Assembly: GCA_947170725.1 (NCBI GenBank)
Contig: CAMVUM010000006.1
Location: forward strand, 53,067 to 117,066
From: an uncultured Prevotella sp.
GTDB lineage: Bacteria; Bacteroidota; Bacteroidia; Bacteroidales; Bacteroidaceae
DNA: 64,000 bases
Direction of reading: 5' to 3'
Every line of letters starts with the position of its first letter. Position 1 is the first letter of the stretch. Shown here piece by piece: positions 54,801 through 62,882 of the stretch. The translations under genes and the position numbers were made by a program. The notes under the pieces were generated by a model. That model was given only the letters and a program-made list of their open reading frames with translations, searched no databases and was not told where the DNA came from.

Positions 54801-56615
54801 GATGCCGTCGAGCCACACCTGATAGGAGTAGATGGCCTTGTGCCAGAAAACGCCGTCTTCGGTGCGGGGCTGGTTCTTCAGCTGCTTCATCAGAGTTTCG
54901 AGTGCCTTGCGGTTTTTGGCCTCGGGGTATAACTGATACATACGGGCCACAAAATGGCCCGTACGAATCTGATCTAAGTTATAGTCTTCAAGTCTGTATC
55001 CGCGGATGTCGCCCTTGGCGTTGATCATCGTGTCGGTGTATTGCTGGCAATATCGTTTTATGTCGTCGCCGCCATATCTTAAATAGGTGTCGAGCATAGC
55101 TTCCAGCTCGATGCCCATCACGTAGCTCCACTTCGGCCGGTTGGAGAAGTCGAGCATGTAGGACTGCGGCACGCGCTTCATCTCGGAAGCCGTCATCCAC
55201 TGGCTGTATGTCTTGTAGGGCTTGTTGAGGAGGCTCAGTCCGCCGTTGATGTAGAGATTGTCGAAGTTGATGTTGCGTGTCTGTCCCTTGATGGTGTTGC
55301 CCTCGGCCACACCGTTGAAGCGGCAGTTCTTCACGTTGATGTCATAGACGTTGGTGCAAGTGTCGAGCGCGATGATCTGTACGCCGTACTTGCTCTTCTC
55401 ACAGGTTACGTTGTCGAGGTTGACGTTGCGCACTGTCGGCAGGAATCCGCGGCAGCAGATTTCGTTGTGCTCGTAGTCGAGGTTGATTTTCAGCACAGAC
55501 TCGCCGCACTGGCCTACCTTGATGTTACGCGCGTAGATGTTCTCGATGACACCGCCGCGGCATGTGTTTGTCTTGATGCGGATAACGCGGTCCAGGTTGG
55601 GGCTGTCCATGATGTTGTTCTCGGCATAGACATTGCGGCAACCGCCGGAAATCTCACTTCCGATGACCACGCCTCCGTGGCCGTTCTCCATCTTGCAGTT
55701 GCGGATGATGATGTTCTCGCTGGGCTTGTTCCACAGGCGGCCGTCGTTGTTGCGTCCGCTCTTGATGGCGATACAGTCGTCACCGGTGTTGAAGAAGCAA
55801 TTCTCAATCAGCACGCCGTCGCATGACTCCGGGTCGCAGCCGTCGCCGTTAGGACCGTCGTTGTTGATGTGGACGCCGCGCACTGTGATGTTCTTCGACA
55901 GCAGCGGGTGAATCACCCAGAACGGAGAGCGCAGCAACGTTACGTTCTCGATGAGGATACCGTCGCAGGTGTTGAAGTTTATGAGCTGCGGACGCAGACC
56001 GTCTTCCGGTCCGAAGCGGCGTTCGTTCATGTCAACACCGTCCTCGGCCATTTTCAGCAGTCGGGGGCGTGCGCCGTTGCGCTGGCTGATCATGCCTTCT
56101 TTCCAGCCATACTTGGCTGCACCGCACCACGGCCACCATGTCTCGCGTGTGCCGCCGCCGTCGATTGTTCCTTCGCCGGTGATGGCCACGTCTGTCTGCT
56201 TGTAGGCGTAGATGCAGGGTGATATGTTCCAGCAGTCAAGACCCTCCCAGCGTGTCAGTACGACGGGATAGAGCTCGGGCTCGAACGTGAACTGAAGCAC
56301 GGCGCCCTTCTCCACCACGAGGTTGACGTGGCTGAGCATGGTGATTGCAGCCGTGTTGAACGTTCCTGCGGGAACAATGACACGTCCGCCGCCGGCTTTC
56401 GAGCATGCGGCGATGGCCTTGTTGATGGCTTTCTGGTTAACGGCGGCCGTAGCGGTTGTGCTGGCGCCATACTTAGTGATGTTGAACTCGCGGTTGGCAA
56501 ACTGCGGTTGCCTGATGCTCTGCTCAATCTGCTTGTAGGTCGTTTCCCAACCGTCGGCCAAAGCCGCAGCGGGGAACAGCAGACAAAGAAGCATCAATTT
56601 TAAGTAGTGTTTCAT
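51855..56615 (-). CDS. Trimodular pectinase: GH28, GH105 and a six-hairpin glycosidase-like domain
   Basis: 1586 residues from the ATG at 56615, which begins a signal peptide (MKHYLKLMLLCLLFPAAALA); a frame start at 56687 would hide it. Domain 1 (about 35-510) is a GH28 beta-helix with Asp258 in NGDGCDPES, Asp279-Asp280 in NTGDDCIAIKSG and His313 in GHGGVVIGSE, matching polygalacturonase catalytic residues. Domain 2 (about 515-880) is GH105, unsaturated uronyl hydrolase, with Asp603 in VWLDGIFMG and GRAQGWYTMALIELLD. Domain 3 (about 900-1586) starts with LSVGNGHFATTVDV and has the layout of (alpha/alpha)6 glycosidases, but I cannot assign a family. One chain could hydrolyse galacturonan and remove the unsaturated end left by the lyases. 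No sorting tail is visible, so it is probably periplasmic. Confidence 0.9.
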   Translation of the reverse strand: MKHYLKLMLLCLLFPAAALADGWETTYKQIEQSIRQPQFANREFNITKYGASTTATAAVNQKAINKAIAACSKAGGGRVIVPAGTFNTAAITMLSHVNLVVEKGAVLQFTFEPELYPVVLTRWEGLDCWNISPCIYAYKQTDVAITGEGTIDGGGTRETWWPWCGAAKYGWKEGMISQRNGARPRLLKMAEDGVDMNERRFGPEDGLRPQLINFNTCDGILIENVTLLRSPFWVIHPLLSKNITVRGVHINNDGPNGDGCDPESCDGVLIENCFFNTGDDCIAIKSGRNNDGRLWNKPSENIIIRNCKMENGHGGVVIGSEISGGCRNVYAENNIMDSPNLDRVIRIKTNTCRGGVIENIYARNIKVGQCGESVLKINLDYEHNEICCRGFLPTVRNVNLDNVTCEKSKYGVQIIALDTCTNVYDINVKNCRFNGVAEGNTIKGQTRNINFDNLYINGGLSLLNKPYKTYSQWMTASEMKRVPQSYMLDFSNRPKWSYVMGIELEAMLDTYLRYGGDDIKRYCQQYTDTMINAKGDIRGYRLEDYNLDQIRTGHFVARMYQLYPEAKNRKALETLMKQLKNQPRTEDGVFWHKAIYSYQVWLDGIFMGLPYYAMTANMLLKDKKAQAIYDDAVDQIKKTYERTLDPKTGLNRHAWDETREMFWADKETGLSQHCWGRAQGWYTMALIELLDALPENYSRRGEVIELLKKDLDAIIKWQDKQTGVWYQVMDSPKREGNYLESTCSSMFTYALLKAYRNGYVGSKYRDAGIKAYRGLINNFIKVNPDLTISLTGCCKVAGLGPGMSDKVKAATEKYGMKLKENKRRDGSYDYYLSEDVRDNDAKGIGPFIWASLEMEALGYNTDNATATINRQAVVTRNNPVVTEADALASLSVGNGHFATTVDVTGLQSYPFDYEAGVPLNAMSDWGWHSFKNTKGLTPAETERTMNLGHGRDEVFAVEYKTDGRNKEATEYFRANPHRLNLGTIGLMLTDKDGKQIPLKELKNIRQEQALWDGTIESRFTADGTPVEVTTACMSNKDAIFARIKSTLLHEGRAAVTFRFSYPSGKHADDANDWTKPEKHSSKIVSSDSCSAVIERIIDGTRYYVTVTWEGNASIKETETPHCFALVSKEDVLSFCAEYTPKQNRMRQGAFEYDQALKGVMKYWPRFWNGGAIVDFSECTDPRAKELERRTVLSQYLTAINCANTTPPQETGLTYNSWYGRPHLEMTWWHAVDFALWNRPEVVAKMLDWYNETAYPVAKKIAERQGFKGVRWMKMTDPWAGESPSNVGSFLTWQQPHYIYMAEEMFRAKPNNETLKKYGKQVEETAEFMADFAKACAPKKGDIKLFGQTAMQESMSKDFSFNHPFEQVYWVYGLNVAQKWRERQGLERNAEWDELISRMGSLAEKDGIYTAGEPSQAFDPKAKSAGFDPFNTGGQNTAKQISAEDFALKSRSDHPAVLGACGLLPATGQYDEAKMKATLDWVMKNWNWDTTWGWDYGMIAMCAARLGEPATALEALLINKGKNTYLKSGHNYQEPKRLRLYLPGNGSLLDAVAMMCAGWDGCKDVLNPGFPKDGTWNVRWEGLNRMQ

Positions 56616-56762
56616 ATTTGTTGTTAATGGTTTTGTTGTCGTCTTCGTAACAGTTACGGCCGCTTCCGGCCCTCCGTGGTTGTTCACGTAAATGTTGCGA
56701 CGATATTGTTAATATGTAGCAGACAGTTTTTAATTTGTTTCAGGCTTGCTAAGTTGCTGCTG

Positions 56763-56770
56763 CAAAGGTA
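56763..56770 (-). promoter_or_regulatory. -7 promoter box of the trimodular pectinase gene
   Basis: On the minus strand TACCTTTG; leader of about 145 bases. The rest of 56616-57037 shows nothing else I can name. Confidence 0.65.
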
Positions 56771-57037
56771 CATATTATTAAGACAAATAAAGAAGAATTT
56801 AAGATAAATTTTATCCGACCGACGGCATATTCGGTTGATATTACACTGATTTCGGACAATCGTGCCACTTTGATGTAAGTAATAGTGAAGAGATGCTTTA
56901 GGTAAGAGGTAAGATTGTCTCATTGCGCAACGGAACTATTGCTGCTGACCCGAATAAAGGCTTTCCGACAGACTGTGTCCGGCCGGCTGAATCTGAATTT
57001 TCTTCATCATGACTGCCCGTTACTCGGATTTTATGTG

Positions 57038-57045
57038 TACATTTG
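57038..57045 (+). promoter_or_regulatory. -7 promoter box of the gtr cluster
   Basis: TACATTTG, with the first in-frame ATG 22 bases downstream. Confidence 0.6.
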
Positions 57046-57066
57046 CAAAATAATGTCTGTCGTGTC

Positions 57067-57507
57067 ATGATGGTGACGACGGTCCTTGCGGCCGGCGTTG
57101 ATGACAGGGCGGAGCATCATAAATCATACAATGACATGATAGGCAAGGAGACACGGGGAGAGATGATGCGCTTTGTTGTGGTCGGAGTACTGGCCACACT
57201 GATACACTACGGTATTTATCTGGTGCTGTTGGGACGCATGGTTGACGGTGTGGCATATACCGTAGGCTATGTTATCAGTTTTGTTTTCAACTACCTGTTG
57301 TCGTCGCGTTACACCTTCCGCAGTCAGACTTCGGTGCGTAACGGCCTCGGATTCTGTGCCGCCCATGCAGTCAATTATATCATTCATATCTCGCTGTTCC
57401 ACATGTGGATGTGGGTCGGAGTGCCTGAATGGCTCGTCCCGATACCGGTCTACGCTATCGCCATACCCGTCAATTTCCTGCTGGTGAGGCTGGTGTTCAG
57501 ACATTGA
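57067..57507 (+). CDS. GtrA-family membrane protein
   Basis: 146 residues from the ATG at 57067; a TTG start further up lies in the promoter box, and an ATG at 57136 would give a more usual length for the family. Four membrane segments are visible, beginning MMRFVVVGVLATLIHYGIYLVLLG and including VGYVISFVFNYLLSSRYTFRS, the core GtrA motif, and ending in PVNFLLVRLVFRH. GtrA proteins are thought to flip undecaprenyl-phosphate-linked sugars across the inner membrane. The GtrB-like transferase and a GtrC-like membrane protein follow after a repeat-filled gap. Confidence 0.85.
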   Translation: MMVTTVLAAGVDDRAEHHKSYNDMIGKETRGEMMRFVVVGVLATLIHYGIYLVLLGRMVDGVAYTVGYVISFVFNYLLSSRYTFRSQTSVRNGLGFCAAHAVNYIIHISLFHMWMWVGVPEWLVPIPVYAIAIPVNFLLVRLVFRH

Positions 57508-57528
57508 ACGGGGGATAGTTTGGAGTGG

Positions 57529-57690
57529 TGAGTGAAGAGTTCAGAGTGAAGAGGTGTGATTACTCTTTGGGGCTGAGTTCAGGGTTTGGAGTTCAGAGTT
57601 CAGAGTGATGAGTGAAGAGGTGTGATTACTCTTTGGAACAGAGTTCGGAGTGATTAGTGAAGAGGTGTGGTAGCTTTGGGGTGCAGGGCG
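57529..57690. repeat. Three copies of a GAGTGAAGAGGTGTGATTAC-type repeat between gtrA and gtrB
   Basis: Copies begin at about 57544, 57610 and 57652 (the last degenerate) and are embedded in GAGTTCAGAGTT-rich text. A related copy lies after the gtrC-like gene at 60396. No gene is seen from 57508 to 57777. Confidence 0.85.
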
Positions 57691-57777
57691 AAGAATTATC
57701 AATAATAATGAGGGGGCAGAACGTTGGATGCTGTGTCCATTGATAGTTGAAATACCTATTGAATAGAACAAACGAAG

Positions 57778-58707
57778 ATGAAGAAAATAACAATACTCGT
57801 GCCTTGTCACAACGAGGAGGCATCGCTGCCGCTGCTGTATGATGAGCTGCGGAGGCTGATGGACTCGCAGACCGGATATGTGTGGCAGGTACTCCTGATT
57901 GACGATGGAAGTTCGGATGGGACGTTGCGGCTGATGCGCGACCTGAGACGGACGGACGTCAGGATATGCTATGTGAGCCTGTCGAGGAATTTTGGGAAGG
58001 AGAGCGCCATGCTGGCCGGGTTTGACAATGCCAGCGGCGACTGTCTCGTAATAATAGACGCCGACCTGCAACATCCGCCGTCGCTCATTCCCGACATGAT
58101 CCGTATGTGGGAGGAGGGATATGAGGATGTCTATGCACGGCGGGTGACGCGCGGCCGTGAACCGTGGTGGCGCCGGCGGCTGTCCTTGATGTACTATAAG
58201 CTGTTGCAGCGCATGACCGACGTTGAGGTTTTGGAGAACGTCGGCGACTTCCGATTGCTGGACAGGAAGTGTGTTGAGGCGCTGCGGACGATGCGCGAGA
58301 CACAGCGTTACACCAAGGGGATGTTCTGCTGGATGGGGTTCAGGAAGAAGGAGATTGTGTTTGAACAGCGGGACCGAGCCGCCGGAACGTCGTCGTGGAA
58401 TCTGCTGAAACTCGTCAACCTGGCCGTAGACGGAATAACGTCGTTCACCGTCGCACCGCTCCGCATATCAACAATGCTGGGACTGGCGGTATCGGTGGCG
58501 GCCATCGCCTACAGCATCTATTTCTTCGTCAAGACGCTTCTCTACGGCGACCCTGTGCAGGGATTCCCGACGCTCATCATCGTCGTGCTCTTTCTCGGCG
58601 GTATGCAGCTCTTCTCGCTCGGTATCATAGGCGAATATCTCGGACGGATATTCAATGAGACAAAGAACCGGCCGGTCTATCTGATAACGGAGAGGGGGGG
58701 CGTATGA
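57778..58707 (+). CDS. GtrB-like GT2 glycosyltransferase (polyprenyl-phosphate sugar transferase)
   Basis: 309 residues. The N-terminal GT-A domain has ILVPCHNEEASLP, LIDDGSSDGT (nucleotide-binding Asp), VIIDADLQHPP (DxD-like metal site) and VGDFRLLDRK. Two C-terminal membrane helices (about 230-255 and 265-290) follow, as in GtrB/DPM1-type enzymes that load a sugar on undecaprenyl phosphate. The stop overlaps the start of the next gene (ATGA). A seven-base G run just before the stop (58694-58700) is discussed separately. Confidence 0.92.
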   Translation: MKKITILVPCHNEEASLPLLYDELRRLMDSQTGYVWQVLLIDDGSSDGTLRLMRDLRRTDVRICYVSLSRNFGKESAMLAGFDNASGDCLVIIDADLQHPPSLIPDMIRMWEEGYEDVYARRVTRGREPWWRRRLSLMYYKLLQRMTDVEVLENVGDFRLLDRKCVEALRTMRETQRYTKGMFCWMGFRKKEIVFEQRDRAAGTSSWNLLKLVNLAVDGITSFTVAPLRISTMLGLAVSVAAIAYSIYFFVKTLLYGDPVQGFPTLIIVVLFLGGMQLFSLGIIGEYLGRIFNETKNRPVYLITERGGV

Positions 58708-60401
58708 AGACAAGATGGCTGTTGATTATGATTGTCGTAACGGCGGCGGTGATGTATTTTCTCAACTGTATGACGCCGCTCACGCTGATGGATGATGTTG
58801 TCTACAGATGCGTGTGGGTGGAGGACGAAACCGACCTGTCGCTGGCCAGGCGCCCTGTCAGTAGTCTTTCCGACATTGTTGAATCGCAGCGAGTCCACTA
58901 TTTCGTCACTAACGGGCGTCTCATTGTCCATGCCGTGGCGCAGGCCGTGCTGGCTTTCGTCGGCGAGGATGTCTCCGATGTTGTCAATACGCTGTTCTTC
59001 TGTCTGCTTGTATTGCTGTGCGGACAATTTGCCGGCATGGCGTCGAGGGACTGTTCCCCGTCGCCGCGCCCGTCTCCGTGTGAGTCGGATTATGGCGTGG
59101 CCGTATTTCTCTTCATATTCCTTTTCTACGTCTTTATGCCTGGCTTCCGCGATGTCTTCCTTTGGACGTTGGGATGCGTCAACTATCTGTGGACGGCGTT
59201 TGCCGTGCTGCTTTTCCTCACATATTTCTATCGCGTGGAGCGGCGCCCGCTTTCCGTCGTCAGCTTTGCTGTCTGTCCACTCGCGCTGCTTGCGGGCTGG
59301 ACGCACGAGGCCCTGACGCTCCCGCTGGCTTTCGGACTGCTCGTATGGATGGTGATGGAGCGCCGGCGGGTGGTGTCGAGCGCGGCACTGCCGGCCGTGG
59401 TGTGCTTTATTGCCGGCTCCATGCTGTGCGCCTTTTCCCCTGCCACGATAAGCCGTGCGGACACCGGTGGTATGCCGTTGTTGCAGAGGATTGTCATCGG
59501 GGGGATGAACCTTGTTTATTCCATGCGCATCACATGGCTGCTTCTGGTTGTTGCAGCAGTGGCATGGTACAGGAGAAGATATATTCTTTGGGATGAATTG
59601 CGGCGTCATTACGTGATATATTGGGCCCTGCTGCCGGCCGTCGGACTTGTCTTCATCTGCGGACAGACGGCAGCGCGGGTGTGCTTCCATGCCGATTTCC
59701 TTGCCTCACTGGTGCTTGTCAGCCTCGTTTTGCGGCTCGCTCCGTGGCGTATTCCGCGGGTTGGACGTGCGCTTATGGTCGGAACCGTGGCTGTGATGGC
59801 GGCGGTGACTATAGCTGTGGTGGGATTCGCATTGTCTAACGGCCGCAACTATGATTTCCAGATGGCCCAGCAACGTGATGCCTCGGCCGGAGTTGTGAAG
59901 ATAAGACAGGTAGGCAAGACCGGTTCGGCGTTGTTCGACGCCCTTGTGGACAGGTATGTGCTTCCGTCAGTGATATTCGGTTTCAATACATGCTATCAGG
60001 GTTTTGACGCCGATGACGTGAATCTGCGCAGTGCCGCCGTGCTCTACGGGAAGCCGCATGTGATTTATTTGCCGGAGGATGTGGTGACGACGATTGAGAC
60101 GGACACGGCTGCATATACGCGATTGAGAACGGACAGCCGTGGCGAAATCGCCGTCATGCGTATCCCAAATGGACGGAATGTCTGTTCGCTGTGCTTCATC
60201 CTGCACGAGGAACGCCCGGAAACAATCCCGTTCTACAAGCGTTTTCTGATACACAAGGACAATGTCTACGATATGCCGGAACAGAAATTCAAGACTGTGG
60301 ATATCTGCGGCAGAACGTATCTGATATTCGCCGTTCCGCTATCGAATATAACCAGGAGGATAAAAGAAATAAGAGTTACGGAAAGTAAGAGTGAAGAGTG
60401 A
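58704..60401 (+). CDS. GtrC-like polytopic membrane protein (DUF6056-like)
   Basis: 565 residues with about ten membrane helices. The first loop after TM1 (LMDDVVYRCVW) holds an acidic pair like the catalytic loop of GT-C sugar transferases, and the C-terminal 150 residues form a soluble periplasmic domain (YNFDADDVNL-like text, residues about 430-565). It overlaps gtrB by four bases. By position it should transfer the lipid-linked sugar to a surface glycan (O-antigen, capsule or a glycoprotein). The acceptor is unknown. DUF6056 assignment is from memory of the pattern and is moderate. Confidence 0.75.
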   Translation: MKTRWLLIMIVVTAAVMYFLNCMTPLTLMDDVVYRCVWVEDETDLSLARRPVSSLSDIVESQRVHYFVTNGRLIVHAVAQAVLAFVGEDVSDVVNTLFFCLLVLLCGQFAGMASRDCSPSPRPSPCESDYGVAVFLFIFLFYVFMPGFRDVFLWTLGCVNYLWTAFAVLLFLTYFYRVERRPLSVVSFAVCPLALLAGWTHEALTLPLAFGLLVWMVMERRRVVSSAALPAVVCFIAGSMLCAFSPATISRADTGGMPLLQRIVIGGMNLVYSMRITWLLLVVAAVAWYRRRYILWDELRRHYVIYWALLPAVGLVFICGQTAARVCFHADFLASLVLVSLVLRLAPWRIPRVGRALMVGTVAVMAAVTIAVVGFALSNGRNYDFQMAQQRDASAGVVKIRQVGKTGSALFDALVDRYVLPSVIFGFNTCYQGFDADDVNLRSAAVLYGKPHVIYLPEDVVTTIETDTAAYTRLRTDSRGEIAVMRIPNGRNVCSLCFILHEERPETIPFYKRFLIHKDNVYDMPEQKFKTVDICGRTYLIFAVPLSNITRRIKEIRVTESKSEE

Positions 60402-60521
60402 TGAGTGCAGAGGTATGATTACTCTTATTAATATCAGTGCAACAAGAGTAATCATACCTCTGCACTCATCACTCTGCACTCTTACTTTATACGCCTTTGC
60501 ACTCTTACTTTATACGCCTTT
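60396..60521. terminator. 31-bp perfect palindrome plus 23-bp tandem duplication between gtrC and trpA
   Basis: Arms 60396-60426 and 60444-60474 are perfect complements around a 17-base loop and contain the same GAGTG...GATTACTC text found upstream of gtrB. A 23-base unit is then repeated exactly at 60476-60498 and 60499-60521. It probably ends transcription from both sides. Confidence 0.8.
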
Positions 60522-60532
60522 GATATACCTTA

Positions 60533-61309
60533 TCAATTGTTCAGCGCTTCAAACAGCTTGTCAAGTGCCTTGTCGGCATTGCGGCTTTCATTGAGCAGAG
60601 TCACGAATTTGCTGCCGATGATGGCTCCGGCGGCGTTCTGTTGTGAGCTTTCCAGCGTCTGACGGTTGGAAATACCGAAGCCTATCATGCGTGGATTGCG
60701 CAGATTCATGGCATTGATGCGGCGGAAATACTCCTGTTTGGCCTCGTCGAAACTTTTCTGCGCGCCTGTGATGGCGGCGGAAGAAACCATGTAGATGAAG
60801 CCGTCGGTGTGGTCGTCGATGAAGCGTATGCGTTCCTCGCTTGTCTCGGGAGTTATGAGCATGATGATGCGCAGGTCGTAACGGTCGGCAACGGGTTTGA
60901 CGGTCTCCATGTAGTCCTTGAACGGAAGGTCCGGAATGATGGCTCCCGAAACACCGCTCTCCACACAACTGCGGCAAAATTCCTCAATGCCATACTGCAT
61001 GATGGGATTGAGATAGCCCATCAGTATGAGTGGAATGCTGATTTCGTCCTTTATCTCTCTAAGCTGACTGAATATCAGCCGCAGGCTCATTCTGTTGCGC
61101 AAGGAGCATGTTGCGGCATCCTGGATGACCGGCCCGTCGGCCATGGGGTCGCTGAAAGGTATTCCTACCTCAATCATGTCGATTCCGCGGCGCTGCATTG
61201 TGCGTATGACATCGGCTGTGCCGTCAAGCGTGGGACAACCGGCACAGAAGTAGAGCGACAGCAGTTTGCGGTCCTTGCTCTCTGAAAACAGTTTGTTTAT
61301 CTTGTTCAT
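60533..61309 (-). CDS. trpA: Tryptophan synthase alpha chain
   Basis: 258 residues; cleaves indole-3-glycerol phosphate to indole and glyceraldehyde-3-phosphate, and works with TrpB. DMIEVGIPFSDPMADGPVIQDA contains the catalytic Glu and Asp, and GAIIPDLPFKDY and IGFGISNRQT bind substrate. TIM barrel of slightly short but normal length. It is the last gene of the trp set, five bases after trpF. Confidence 0.97.
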   Translation of the reverse strand: MNKINKLFSESKDRKLLSLYFCAGCPTLDGTADVIRTMQRRGIDMIEVGIPFSDPMADGPVIQDAATCSLRNRMSLRLIFSQLREIKDEISIPLILMGYLNPIMQYGIEEFCRSCVESGVSGAIIPDLPFKDYMETVKPVADRYDLRIIMLITPETSEERIRFIDDHTDGFIYMVSSAAITGAQKSFDEAKQEYFRRINAMNLRNPRMIGFGISNRQTLESSQQNAAGAIIGSKFVTLLNESRNADKALDKLFEALNN

Positions 61310-61314
61310 ATTTT

Positions 61315-61986
61315 TTAGGAGTTAAACGAAACAATGAACTTTCGTAGCGCTTCGATATCCTTCATGCCCGGCTCGGTCTCAAAACGCGAGTTGAGATCAA
61401 TGCCGGCGAACATCGGGTGGGTGAATTTGGCAATCCTTTCGGCGTCGTTGGGGCCGATTCCGCCGCTGAGCAGGAATGGAAGCGGGCCGTTGTAGGCGTC
61501 AAGCACGGACCAGTCGAACTGGCTGCCGCTGCCTCCGACACACTTGCAGCGGGTGTCGAAGAGGAAGAAATCGACACAATCGGCGTAGTCGCGCCATTTT
61601 TTGATGTCTTCAGCCGAGGCCACGCTGATGGCTTTAATGAAGCGGATTCCCGGCTGGATGTCAGGATCGAGCGTAGCGCGGAGGTTGCGAATAGTTGTCG
61701 GAGTCTCGTTCCCGTGAAGCTGGATGAAGTCCAGATTGTAGTTGACGGCATGGGTGATGATGGTCTGGGGCATGGCGTCGACAAAGACACCAACCCGTTT
61801 GAAGCTGCTATCGGCACACTGGCTGTCGAGCGTTCCGCGGTCGGGGATGATGCCGACACCGGTCGGTATCATCCTGACATGACGCGGAGAATCCGGCCAG
61901 AAAATCATTCCTATCCAATCGACGCCAAGCGAGACGACATCGCGGATGTTGTCGCTGTCGCGCATTCCGCATACTTTTATAATCAT
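61315..61986 (-). CDS. trpF: Phosphoribosylanthranilate isomerase
   Basis: 223 residues, TIM barrel. IKVCGMRDSDNI carries the catalytic Cys, FIQLHGNE and FLFDTRCKCVGGSGSQFDW (substrate loop with Asp) and PFLLSGGIGPNDAE (phosphate binding) are all present. The start overlaps the trpC stop (ATGA), so translation is coupled. Confidence 0.97.
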   Translation of the reverse strand: MIIKVCGMRDSDNIRDVVSLGVDWIGMIFWPDSPRHVRMIPTGVGIIPDRGTLDSQCADSSFKRVGVFVDAMPQTIITHAVNYNLDFIQLHGNETPTTIRNLRATLDPDIQPGIRFIKAISVASAEDIKKWRDYADCVDFFLFDTRCKCVGGSGSQFDWSVLDAYNGPLPFLLSGGIGPNDAERIAKFTHPMFAGIDLNSRFETEPGMKDIEALRKFIVSFNS

Positions 61987-62795
61987 AGAGGTGGATTGTT
62001 TGGTTGATGAAGTTGTGAGATAAATTCGTTGAGCGACTTGCCTGGAGCGTCGGAGCGCATGAAGTTCTCGCCGATGAGAAAGCCGCTATAGCCCGCAAGC
62101 CGTAGGTCGCGGACTGTCTCGGGGCTGGAAATGCCGCTCTCGCTGACCTTCACGGCGTCTGCGGGAAGAAGCCTGGCGAGGCGGAAAGAGTTCTGAACGT
62201 CGGTCACGAACGACCCGAGATTGCGGTTGTTGATGCCGCAGAGGTCCGGTTCGAGGTCGGCATAATCCGTCTCTTCCTCGCTGTGCATCTCCAAAATAAC
62301 CTCCAGCTGAAGTTCGTGGGCGGTGCGTATGAGCTGCCGGCACTCCGCTTTCGTCAGGTCGGCGGCAATAAGCAGCACGGCCGAAGCGCCGCAGAGACGG
62401 GCTTGGAACAGCTGATATTCGTCGATGACGAAGTTCTTATATAATATAGGTATGGTCACTCCTGTGTCCCGTGCCTCGCGGATGAAGTCGTCGCAACCGC
62501 CGAAAAATCGTTTGTCGGTGAGGATGCTGACGGCCGCGGCACCGTTCTGCTGATATGCCAGCGGTATGTCGGCGGCCCGTCCGTCTTCCTTTATCCATCC
62601 TTTCGATGGCGACTTGCGCTTGAATTCGGCTATAATTCCAGAGCCGGAAGCCGTCAACGCGGCCTTCATCGAGGGAATACGGCTGCCGAGCATGTGTTCG
62701 ACGCGGGCATGGATTTCCCTTTCCGGCAGCTGTTCCTTCATTTGGCTGACCTCAATGCGCTTCCAAGCGACAATCTCTTCAAGTACGTCTTTCAT
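61983..62795 (-). CDS. trpC: Indole-3-glycerol phosphate synthase
   Basis: 270 residues, standalone (not fused to trpF). IIAEFKRKSPSKGWI is the family signature with the catalytic Lys, PILYKNFVIDEYQ and GINNRNLGSF follow, and VSESGISSPE is the phosphate-binding segment. It lies 87 bases downstream of trpD with no promoter box seen. Confidence 0.97.
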   Translation of the reverse strand: MKDVLEEIVAWKRIEVSQMKEQLPEREIHARVEHMLGSRIPSMKAALTASGSGIIAEFKRKSPSKGWIKEDGRAADIPLAYQQNGAAAVSILTDKRFFGGCDDFIREARDTGVTIPILYKNFVIDEYQLFQARLCGASAVLLIAADLTKAECRQLIRTAHELQLEVILEMHSEEETDYADLEPDLCGINNRNLGSFVTDVQNSFRLARLLPADAVKVSESGISSPETVRDLRLAGYSGFLIGENFMRSDAPGKSLNEFISQLHQPNNPPL

Positions 62796-62882
62796 GTCAG
62801 GGAGGGTTTTGTTTCTTATAATAGAGAGTTTGTTTGATCACATGGATATTATTGTTTAAAATCCGTGGCAGTCTGTCTCATG

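Noticed and set aside
57043..57066. TTG start of the GtrA-like protein
   Set aside because: The TTG lies within the promoter box TACATTTG.
58677..59690. Minus-strand ORF of 337 codons
   Set aside because: Antisense to gtrC-like gene; His/Arg/Gln-rich low-complexity text.
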